This document shows positions 57,254 through 64,000 of a stretch of 64,000 bases of DNA, in pieces. The notes beneath the pieces are model-generated. The model ran no database searches and was not told the DNA's origin. It saw only the letters and a program-made list of their open reading frames with translations. A program made the translations under genes and the position numbers. Position 1 is the stretch's first letter. Every line of letters begins with the position of its first letter. The DNA is from CAVZCC01 sp963773765 (GTDB lineage Bacteria > Actinomycetota > Acidimicrobiia > Acidimicrobiales > Microtrichaceae), in assembly GCA_963773765.1 (NCBI GenBank), contig CAVZCC010000001.1, positions 806,001 to 870,000 on the forward strand. The letters are read 5' to 3'.

Positions 57254-59677
57254 CTACAGGTAGTCCAGGTCCAACAGGTTGCGGAACGCCACCCAGCCCG
57301 GCACCGCCGGGATGAACGTCGCCGTCACCTGGTAGGCCAGCGACGCCGCCACCGCCACGTCCTGGCTGGCCCCCGCCGCGGTCAGCGCCCCGGCCACGCC
57401 GACGGAGCTGACGGCGGTGGCGCCGCCCGGCACCGGCACCGCGAAGGCCAACGTGGAGACGCCGGTGTTGATCAGCACGACGGTCCAGAAGTTGACCGGC
57501 GGACCGAACGCGGCCACGCAGCAGTAGAGGACGAAGCCGTACATGAGGGCGTTCGCGGCCCAGCCCAGCACCAGCTCGCCGATCTGACGGGGCGACCGCA
57601 GGGCCGAGGAGATCACCGCCCAGGCGTCCCGGACCGGCTTCAGGACCCGGGTGCGGATGGCCGGGATGCCGAACACGACAGCGCTCACCACACCGATGAC
57701 CAGCGCCGCGATCACCAGCACCGTGAGCACGCCGCTGGCGGACACCGAGCTGGTGTCGACCTGCTTGGGCGACAGGAACAGCGCCAGGATGCACACGGAG
57801 CTGGTCACCACCACGTTGGCCACGCCGGACACCACCCCGCCGGCCGCCACCGCGCCGGCCAGGTCGACGCCCTGCTTCTGCAGGTAGCGGACCTGGGCCG
57901 CCAGGCCACCCACGGTGGGCACGGCCAGGTTGGCGAAGGTGAGCGACAGCTGGAGCTCGCTGGTGCGACCGAACGGGATCCGGATGGGCACGCTGCCCAT
58001 CAGCGCGATGGCCGTCGCGAAGTTGGTGCACAGCGACACCACGATGGCCAGGCCGATCCACCACCAGTCGGCCTGGGACATCGTGTCCCACAGCTCCTGG
58101 GGGCTGCCGACCTGGCTCAGCAGCGCCGCCACGCCCAGGAAGGTGCCGATGACCATGGCCAGGTTGGTGCCCGACATCCGGTGCAGCTCGGTCAGGTGCG
58201 GGGCCTCCACCCCCACCGCGGCCGCGGCCGTGGTGCGCAGCCGGTCCAGGCGCTCGGACAGCTCCTTGCGCCCGGCCCGGCCGTGGGCCTTCATGGACGA
58301 CGGCAGCACCGCGGTCTGGATGAGCGGCAGCGCCCGGGCCAGCCGGTCCCGGCCCAGTCCGAACGCGGCCGCGGCCACGGCCCGGTCCGGGCCGACCAGT
58401 TCGTCGGTGCCGACCAGCAACGAGGCCACGTCGTTGCGCCAGAAGTCCTTGGGGTCCGAACCGATGGCCGCCGAGAAGTCGACGACCGCGGCGCCCTCCG
58501 CAGTGATCAGCACGTTGTCCGCGGTCAGCTCCAGGTGGGCGATCCCGGCGTCGTGCAGGCGGGCCACCTCCCGCCACACCCGCTCCAGCAGGTCCTCGGT
58601 CAGCTGCTCACGCGGCACCTGGCTGAGCGGGGTGCCCGCCACCGGTCGCTCCACGTAGACCGCGGCCCCCGGCCCGGCGGTGCCGGTGAGGACCAGCTCC
58701 GGTACGTGCACACCGGCGGCGGCGGCACGGAGCACGGTGTAGCCGTGGTGCTCCACCTCCTCGACGCGGGTCAGGTGCAGTCGACCCGGCGGCGACTTGT
58801 AGACCACCGTCCGCCACGCCCGGCCCAGGACCTGGGCGTCACCCTCGTCGCGGCCCAGGACCCGGATGCTCAGCGGCCCCCGGTCGTCCACCGCGGTCAT
58901 GAGCGTGGCGTCGGAGGGCTGGTGCGGTGCCAGGGCCAGGTCGCGGACGACCAGCCCCAACTCGGCCAGCGTCGCCTGCATCTGCGGGCGTGTGGGCCGG
59001 CCGCCGGGCGAGCCGAACCCCAGGTGGACCGCCGCTGCGATCCCCCACCCCAGGACCGCGGCGGCCACCACGGCATTGGGCAGGCCGGTGCCCAGGTACA
59101 TGGCGGCCACGGCCATCAGGATCGAGAAGGCCTGCCCGGCACGGCGGGTGGGCCGGGTGACGTAGGGGGCGGCGGTGGCCACCACCGCCACGATCACGGC
59201 CAGGCGGACGGTCGGGAACGACGGGCTGGCGTCTCCCAGGCGGACCGTGGCCTGCACCGCGTCGGCTGCGTCCATGCCCCCTGCGGTGAGGGCCCCGATC
59301 ACGCGGGCCGACAGCCAGGCCAGGACCCCGGCCAGCGCCATGTCCCGGGCCAGGCGCCACCGGCGACCGATGAGGGCGGCGACCAGCACCAGGCCGAGGG
59401 CCCACAACGTGCCCAGGCCGTAGAGCAGCCGGAACAGGTCCCTGAGCCCGTCGGGGAGCTGGTTGAAGAACTCGAACAGGGCCCGTTGGGCCGAGCCGAC
59501 CTGGTCGTGGCGGTCGACCAGCACCGCCATCAGGACGACGGCGACCACCAGGCGGATCCAGTCGCTGGTGCGGCGCCGGAAGGGGTGCTCGTCCGCCGGC
59601 CCGAAGGTGCTCAGGCGCCAGTGGTCCACGCGTTGCTCGGCCCGGTCCCCCAGGTCGTCGACGGTGACGGACGGCAC
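57254..59677 (-). CDS. Lysylphosphatidylglycerol-synthase-TM (flippase-like) protein fused to a kinase-like domain
   Basis: An 807-residue protein. The N-terminal third has about five membrane segments (from residue 40). A kinase-fold domain lies around residues 240-480: GPLSIRVLGRDEGD, a Glu in the RVEEVEHHG helix, HLELTADNVLI for the catalytic loop (Glu where the HxD Asp is expected) and VVDFSAA for DFG. The last third is a UPF0104-type integral membrane domain with about eight helices (LTFANLAVPTVGG; AVPVPGGATAVSS). Similar fusions are common in actinobacteria; the substrate is unknown. The ATG is at 59677. Confidence 0.82.
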   Translation of the reverse strand: MPSVTVDDLGDRAEQRVDHWRLSTFGPADEHPFRRRTSDWIRLVVAVVLMAVLVDRHDQVGSAQRALFEFFNQLPDGLRDLFRLLYGLGTLWALGLVLVAALIGRRWRLARDMALAGVLAWLSARVIGALTAGGMDAADAVQATVRLGDASPSFPTVRLAVIVAVVATAAPYVTRPTRRAGQAFSILMAVAAMYLGTGLPNAVVAAAVLGWGIAAAVHLGFGSPGGRPTRPQMQATLAELGLVVRDLALAPHQPSDATLMTAVDDRGPLSIRVLGRDEGDAQVLGRAWRTVVYKSPPGRLHLTRVEEVEHHGYTVLRAAAAGVHVPELVLTGTAGPGAAVYVERPVAGTPLSQVPREQLTEDLLERVWREVARLHDAGIAHLELTADNVLITAEGAAVVDFSAAIGSDPKDFWRNDVASLLVGTDELVGPDRAVAAAAFGLGRDRLARALPLIQTAVLPSSMKAHGRAGRKELSERLDRLRTTAAAAVGVEAPHLTELHRMSGTNLAMVIGTFLGVAALLSQVGSPQELWDTMSQADWWWIGLAIVVSLCTNFATAIALMGSVPIRIPFGRTSELQLSLTFANLAVPTVGGLAAQVRYLQKQGVDLAGAVAAGGVVSGVANVVVTSSVCILALFLSPKQVDTSSVSASGVLTVLVIAALVIGVVSAVVFGIPAIRTRVLKPVRDAWAVISSALRSPRQIGELVLGWAANALMYGFVLYCCVAAFGPPVNFWTVVLINTGVSTLAFAVPVPGGATAVSSVGVAGALTAAGASQDVAVAASLAYQVTATFIPAVPGWVAFRNLLDLDYL

Positions 59678-59733
59678 GTCGGCAGGCTACGGGAGGGCCG
59701 CGCCGGATCGGCGGAACCCGGGCGGGGGGCGGT

Positions 59734-60156
59734 TCAGTCGGACCAGGGGCCCACGCCGCCCACCCGGTCCACCGTGATGTGGACGACGGTGCCGGGCGGC
59801 GGGTCGTCCATGGGCGGGAAGCGGACGTCGGGCCCCAGGTACACGTGCGCCAGGCGCTGCAGCAGCTCCGGTGCCCCGCCCTCGGTCATCCGGGCGGTGC
59901 CGTGCACCACCAGGTACTCGTCCAGGCCGTACTCGTTGCGCCCACCGGTCACCATGGACAGCGCCACGCGGGGGTCACGGGCCATGTTGCGCAGCTTCTG
60001 CTGCGTCGGGCTCAGGTGGGCGGTCACCAGGTCGTCGCCGTCGAGGCCCACCCACACCAGCGCCACCTGGGCGCTGCCATCGGCGTTGAGCGTGACCAGG
60101 TTGGCCAGGTTCCCGGCCTCCACGGCCTGACGGGCGGCGGCGTTCAGTGCAGTCAT
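59734..60156 (-). CDS. PPOX-class split-barrel flavin/F420 protein
   Basis: A 140-residue split-barrel protein (pyridoxamine 5'-phosphate oxidase-like). Strands NLVTLNADGSAQVALVWVG, LVTAHLSPTQQKLRNMARDP and VALSMVTGGRN are the F420/FMN cofactor-binding face of this family. YLVVHGTARMTEGG and the C-terminal strand VVHITVDRVGGVGPW complete the fold. It is probably an F420-dependent reductase of unknown substrate. The ATG is at 60156, divergent from the second PPOX-like gene with 63 bases between starts. Confidence 0.87.
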   Translation of the reverse strand: MTALNAAARQAVEAGNLANLVTLNADGSAQVALVWVGLDGDDLVTAHLSPTQQKLRNMARDPRVALSMVTGGRNEYGLDEYLVVHGTARMTEGGAPELLQRLAHVYLGPDVRFPPMDDPPPGTVVHITVDRVGGVGPWSD

Positions 60157-60219
60157 GGGCCCTCCTCGGGTGTGGGAGCGAATCTAGGGTGCGGTGGCAC
60201 ACGACGTCAGGAGTCGCCC

Positions 60220-60876
60220 ATGAGCTCCCTCTACGGCGAGACCCATCGCCAGCTCCAGGACCAGTTCGACAGCCGCACGCTGGCCGACACGCTGGAGGCG
60301 GTCATCGTCCAGCCCACCCTCGACGACGAGACCATCGCGTTCATCCAGGCCCGGCCGTTCTTCTTCCTGTCCACGGTCAACGCCGACGGCCAACCCACGG
60401 TGTCGCACAAGGGCGGCGCCCCCGGGTTCGTGCGGGTCCTCGACCCGACCACGATCGCGTTCCCCAGCTACGACGGCAACGGCATGTTCCTGTCCATGGG
60501 CAACATCGCGGCGGACGCCAGGGTCGGCATGCTGTTCATCGACTTCGAGACCCCGCACCGGGTGCGGGTCCACGCCACCGCCTCGGTCCGCAGCGACGAC
60601 CCGCTCCTGGCCGGGTACCCGGGTGCGGACCTGGTGGTGCGGGCCACGGTCACCGAGACGTTCGTGAACTGCCCGCGCTACATCACCCGCCACACGCCGG
60701 TGGAGGCATCCCCGTACGTGCCCGACGAGGACGGCCACGCCCCGCTGCCGGGGTGGAAGAAGATCGACCTGCTCCAGGACGTGCTCCCGGAGCGCTTCCA
60801 GGGCCGGGCCGAGGCCGAGGGCGGCACCATCACCATGGAGGAGTACGCCGAGCGGCTGGCCGACGGGAACGGGTAG
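60220..60876 (+). CDS. Pyridoxamine 5'-phosphate oxidase family protein
   Basis: A 218-residue split-barrel flavoprotein. The N-terminal helix LQDQFDSRTLADTLE leads to FFFLSTVNADGQPTVSHKGG, VRVLDPTTIAFPSYDGNGMF and VGMLFIDFETPHRVRVHATA. This is typical of the pyridoxamine-phosphate-oxidase-related YjgH-like group that binds FMN. The start is ATG at 60220 with GGAG about 8 bases upstream. It shares a bidirectional promoter region with the smaller PPOX gene. Confidence 0.9.
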   Translation: MSSLYGETHRQLQDQFDSRTLADTLEAVIVQPTLDDETIAFIQARPFFFLSTVNADGQPTVSHKGGAPGFVRVLDPTTIAFPSYDGNGMFLSMGNIAADARVGMLFIDFETPHRVRVHATASVRSDDPLLAGYPGADLVVRATVTETFVNCPRYITRHTPVEASPYVPDEDGHAPLPGWKKIDLLQDVLPERFQGRAEAEGGTITMEEYAERLADGNG

Positions 60877-60969
60877 CGCCGGAACCCACTCCGACGGTCC
60901 TTGTCCCGAGCACCACAGGGGTGAAGTGTGGGGGCATGGACGAGACCCCAGGCGCACCCACCCCGACCG

Positions 60970-61743
60970 ATGGCGACGCCGGCACCGATGCCGGTACCGG
61001 CGAGCGGGCCCGGCAAGGCGGTGATCGCGGTGATCGCGGTGCTGGCCGCCCTGGCCGTGGCCGGACTGGTGGTGTACCTGGTGCGGGACGACGACGAGCC
61101 GACCACCGTGGACACCACCACGTCCACGACGACCACCTCCACCACCACCACGACCGAGCCCGACACCACGCCGTCCACCGAGCCGGCACCCGACGTCGAC
61201 ACCGCCACCGCGGTGTGGCCGTGGGCGTCGACGGCCCAACGGTTCGAGGACCCGGTGGCGGCCGCCCGGAGCTTCGCGGTCGACTACGTGGGCTTCACCG
61301 ACCCCGTCATGGGGGAGTTCATCCAGGGCGACAGCCGCTCGGGCGAGGTGGAGGTCCGGGCCGTGGCGAACGGACCGGCGACCACGGTGTTCGTCCGGCA
61401 ACTGGGACCGGACGACTCGTGGTGGGTGCTGGGGTCGGCCACGGCCAACATCGAGGTGGACGAGCCGGCCGCGTTGGCCACCATCAGCAGTCCCGTCACC
61501 CTGGCGGGACGGGCCCGCGCCTTCGAGGGCACGGTCAACGTGCAGGTCCGCGCCGACGGCACCGAGGAGCCACTCGCCACCGACTTCGTGACCGGCCGTG
61601 GCGACGGCACGCTCGGGCCGTTCAGCAAGGACGTGGCCTTCTCCAGCCCCGGATCGGGCGGTGGCGCGGTGGTCTTCACCACCCTGAGCATGGAGGACGG
61701 CCGGGTGTGGGAGGCAGGTGTGGTGCGGGTCAGCTTCGGGTGA
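60970..61743 (+). CDS. Membrane-anchored Gmad2-like domain protein, start uncertain
   Basis: A 257-residue protein. One membrane segment (about residues 17-38, GKAVIAVIAVLAALAVAGLV) is followed by a Thr/Asp-rich linker (about 46-75) and an extracellular beta domain. The segment SPVTLAGRARAFEGTVNVQV and the end VWEAGVVRVSFG match the Gmad2 immunoglobulin-like fold of secreted or spore-germination proteins. Two alternatives exist for the start. GTG at 60928 gives an in-frame extension. An acidic N-terminus beginning MDETPGAPTPTDGD at 60936 would need a one-base frame change near 61005. The ATG at 60970 is a compromise. Confidence 0.7.
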   Translation: MATPAPMPVPASGPGKAVIAVIAVLAALAVAGLVVYLVRDDDEPTTVDTTTSTTTTSTTTTTEPDTTPSTEPAPDVDTATAVWPWASTAQRFEDPVAAARSFAVDYVGFTDPVMGEFIQGDSRSGEVEVRAVANGPATTVFVRQLGPDDSWWVLGSATANIEVDEPAALATISSPVTLAGRARAFEGTVNVQVRADGTEEPLATDFVTGRGDGTLGPFSKDVAFSSPGSGGGAVVFTTLSMEDGRVWEAGVVRVSFG

Positions 61744-61802
61744 GCAGATCGCGTGGTCGGAGATCCCGGACCGATCCACGGACCGGTCGCCCCACCGAAC
61801 GC

Positions 61803-62795
61803 TCATCGTCCGCGGACCAACCCCTCCAGGAAGTCGACGCCCAGCTCCTCTCGCAGTGCTGCGGGGGTGTACCCCCGGACCCGGGCGGTGCCGCGGGCCC
61901 GGGCGGTGGCCGAGCGGGGCAGGTCGAACAGCGGACCCATCTCGCCGAAGCAGTCGCCGGGTTGGAGGGTGGCGATCGTCTCGGGCGCCGACCCCGGTGC
62001 TTGGCGGACGATGTCCACGGTGCCGTCCTCGATGAGGAAGATGCGGTCGCTGGCGTCTCCCTGGCGGAACAGGGTCTCGCCGTCGGTGAGGTCGATCGCA
62101 ACCTCGGGGTCCATGGCCCGGGCCTGACGGTGGGGCACCAGCTCGATGACCTCGTCCGCGAGAGGAAGCAGCCGGTCGTCGTGGGTCACGACCACCACGA
62201 CGCGGCCGGGAGAGGCGAGGCGGCGGAGCGTGCGGAGGGTGATCTCGACCTGCACGTAGTCGAGGTGGGCCGTGGGCTCGTCGGCCAACACGAGTGGCGG
62301 GTCCAGGGCCAGGGCGCGGGCGATGGCAACGCGCTGCTGCTGGCCGCCGGACAGCTGGGCCGGCAGGTGGTGGAGCCGGTCGGACAGGTCCATGTCGGCG
62401 AGCAGCTCGTCGGCCCGACTCCGCGCCGTCCGGACCGGGACGCCGGCGGACCGCAGCGGGAGCATCACGTTGTCCAGGGCCGTCAGGCTGGGGATGAGGT
62501 TGAAGGCCTGGAACACGATGCCCACCCCGTTCCGGCGGAAGTCGGTCAGGGCGGAGCCGGTGAGTGCGGTGATCTCCCGTCCCCGGTGGGTGATGGCCCC
62601 AGCGGTCGGTCGGAGGATGCCGGCCAGGCACGAGAGCAGCGTCGTCTTGCCACACCCGCTCGGTCCCAGCAGGAGTGCCAGCGACCCGTCCGCCGCGGAT
62701 GCCGAGAACCCGTCGACGGGCCGGACGGTGTCCTCGCCGCTCTGGTACTCGACCGTCAGGTCCGTCACACGAAGCTCCCCGTCGGTGCCGCTCAC
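61803..62795 (-). CDS. ABC transporter ATPase fused to a cyclic-nucleotide-binding domain
   Basis: A 330-residue protein. Residues 1-220 are an ABC ATPase of the MacB/LolD type: Walker A GPSGCGKTT at 44-52, Q-loop VFQAFNLIPS, signature LSGGQQQRVAIARA near 150, Walker B VLADEPTAHLD near 170 and THDDRLL. A cNMP-binding domain (about 225-330) follows with FRQGDASDRIFLIEDGTVDI and the phosphate-binding cassette FGEMGPLFDLPRSATARA with Glu286 and Arg295 intact. The GTG at 62795 overlaps the permease stop (GTGA), so the two are coupled. It may gate the transporter by cyclic nucleotide (inference). Confidence 0.88.
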   Translation of the reverse strand: MSGTDGELRVTDLTVEYQSGEDTVRPVDGFSASAADGSLALLLGPSGCGKTTLLSCLAGILRPTAGAITHRGREITALTGSALTDFRRNGVGIVFQAFNLIPSLTALDNVMLPLRSAGVPVRTARSRADELLADMDLSDRLHHLPAQLSGGQQQRVAIARALALDPPLVLADEPTAHLDYVQVEITLRTLRRLASPGRVVVVVTHDDRLLPLADEVIELVPHRQARAMDPEVAIDLTDGETLFRQGDASDRIFLIEDGTVDIVRQAPGSAPETIATLQPGDCFGEMGPLFDLPRSATARARGTARVRGYTPAALREELGVDFLEGLVRGR

Positions 62796-63820
62796 ACCGC
62801 ACCCCCGAACGCCAGCGCGGGCTCGACCCGCACGGCGCGACGCAGGCCGAAGAGGCTGGCCAGCGCCCCCACCACGACGGCCAGCAGGGGCAGGGCCAGG
62901 AGTGCGCGCCAGGAGATCTCCACCGGCATGGGGAACGTCGGCGCCAGCACCAGGGCCAGGCCGATGCCCACCAGCGAGGCGAGCACGGAGAGCAGCACGG
63001 CCTGCAGGAGGAGGCCGCCTGCCATCGCGGACGTGGACGTGCCGATGGCCTTGAACACGGCGAAGTCCCGGGTCCGCTCCACCGCGGAGAGGAACACCAC
63101 CGACCCGATGATCAGTGCCGCCACCGCCCACAGGAGCACCTTCACGAAGTCGATGGACTGCTTCGCCGACGCCAGTACCCGGAGGCCGTCCTCGCGGGCC
63201 CGCTCCGCGGTCACGACCGACAGGCCGGCCGGGGGGCTCACATCGGCACGGTGGATGACCGCAGCGGTCGCCAGGGGTCGGCCGCCGAACATCACCCCGC
63301 GCATGCCGTCGATGTCCATCACCATCCCTGGGATGCCGCCGGTCATGGTCAGCCGGTCGACCCGGCCCACGACCCGCAGGTCCGTCCCGCCGACGGCGAC
63401 CGTGGAGCCGGTGGCGAACGGCGCGCTGTCTGCCACCAACACCTCGTCGGCGCTCTGCAGTTGGCGCCCGGAGGCCACCTCGGGTTCGGACCGCCCGCCC
63501 AGTGGGACGCCCATCAACACCACTGCGACCGGGTGTGCAGGATCCGCCGTCTGTGGGGACTGCAGGAAGGGTTCGGTGCCCTCGGGCAGGGCCGACGAGT
63601 CGAACGGCGTGAACCCGGTGAAGGGGCCGGAGACCCCGTCGGGGACCAGGAAGCCCTTGGATGCGCCGAGATGGTCCACCACATGGTCCAGCTCGACCGG
63701 AAAGGCGTCGCCGAGGCCGGTCATGAGCAGGCTCATGGCGAACACCAGGCCGCACCCGATCGTGGAGATCAGGTAGCGACGGCGTCGCCAGGCAAGGTCC
63801 CGTAACGCGGCGCGAAGCAT
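62792..63820 (-). CDS. FtsX-family ABC permease
   Basis: A 342-residue permease. The N-terminal segment (RRRYLISTIGCGLVFAMSLL, about residues 14-33) and a MacB-type extracellular domain (about 40-220) lead to a C-terminal FtsX domain with three helices (VLLWAVAALIIGSVVFLSAV; LLLQAVLLSVLASLVGIGLAL; LLALPLLAVVVGALASLFGL). The coupling helix signature is ERTRDFAVFKAIGTSTSAM. It partners the ATPase-cNMP protein encoded downstream. The ATG at 63820 was chosen because it starts the family-like MLRAALRDLAWRRRR; a longer frame to 63991 is spurious. Bases 63821-64000 hold no gene I can recognise. Confidence 0.9.
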   Translation of the reverse strand: MLRAALRDLAWRRRRYLISTIGCGLVFAMSLLMTGLGDAFPVELDHVVDHLGASKGFLVPDGVSGPFTGFTPFDSSALPEGTEPFLQSPQTADPAHPVAVVLMGVPLGGRSEPEVASGRQLQSADEVLVADSAPFATGSTVAVGGTDLRVVGRVDRLTMTGGIPGMVMDIDGMRGVMFGGRPLATAAVIHRADVSPPAGLSVVTAERAREDGLRVLASAKQSIDFVKVLLWAVAALIIGSVVFLSAVERTRDFAVFKAIGTSTSAMAGGLLLQAVLLSVLASLVGIGLALVLAPTFPMPVEISWRALLALPLLAVVVGALASLFGLRRAVRVEPALAFGGAV

Positions 63821-64000
63821 GGCAATCCTCCCCTTCCCGGCGATGAGCGTAACGGTGCCGCGCGATCGGTGCGCCGGATCTGTCCTCCTCCGCCGTTCGT
63901 TGAATGGGCCGTCTGGTGCGACCTGCCCGAGTCGGTTCGCTGCACCGGTGCGCTGGTCGGCCCGGCTCCGGGACAAGATCCAGAGGAGCACGTGTCGGCG

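Overview
The window is high-GC DNA (about 70% or more by eye, not computed) densely packed with short-spaced genes. It looks like chromosomal DNA of an actinobacterium. Several traits fit: many F420-type flavin enzymes (LLM, Ddn-like and PPOX-like), a sigma/anti-sigma pair of the RskA type, a SapC/GAP-type membrane protein, frequent GTG starts with GTGA stop/start overlaps, and a type-2 isoleucyl-tRNA synthetase. A NifJ-type pyruvate oxidoreductase next to a dihydroorotate-dehydrogenase-like gene makes class Acidimicrobiia a reasonable guess. No rRNA or classic marker set is present to prove this.

Layout. 1-8.9 kb: housekeeping and envelope genes (histidine phosphatase, zinc-ribbon coiled-coil protein, secreted metallopeptidase-like lipoprotein, class A penicillin-binding protein, F420 LLM oxidoreductase, Gfo/Idh oxidoreductase). 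8.97-12.7 kb: the class I ribonucleotide reductase operon nrdA-nrdB behind a pair of NrdR-like boxes, broken in this sequence by about 19 one-base indels. 12.9-25.6 kb: Nudix hydrolase with a 15-bp minisatellite, a zinc-ribbon protein, ileS, a very large FtsX/MacB-type permease with a long low-complexity tail, a site-2 protease, malonyl-CoA decarboxylase, a PLP decarboxylase and a YeaQ-type membrane protein.

25.7-44.3 kb is accessory in character. It holds F420/Ddn proteins, a VOC protein, an FAD oxidoreductase with an AspT/YbjL-like transporter, and a TetR-controlled meta-cleavage-type aromatic catabolic cluster (FAH hydrolase, two-domain extradiol dioxygenase, MhpA-like hydroxylase). Next come a secreted alpha/beta hydrolase, a nitrilase, a thioesterase, three short-chain dehydrogenases, a TPR-adenylate/guanylate cyclase, a 167-bp tandem duplication carrying gene 5' ends, and truncated gene stubs. 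Base composition visibly drops toward 41-44.3 kb, and the region ends at the 3' end of a tRNA-Val gene.

44.5-64 kb returns to core-like genes: a cellulose-synthase-like glycosyltransferase with a PilZ domain, SDR, Nudix, an inositol-monophosphatase-type enzyme, sigma/anti-sigma, nifJ plus a DHOD-like partner, GAP protein, an acyl-CoA-dehydrogenase-like flavoprotein, a flippase-kinase fusion, two PPOX-like proteins, a Gmad2-like anchored protein, and an ABC ATPase fused to a cyclic-nucleotide-binding domain with its FtsX permease. That fusion and the class III cyclase at 38.7 kb suggest cyclic-nucleotide signalling; the link is inference.

No CRISPR array, insertion sequence, integrase, origin or rRNA was seen.
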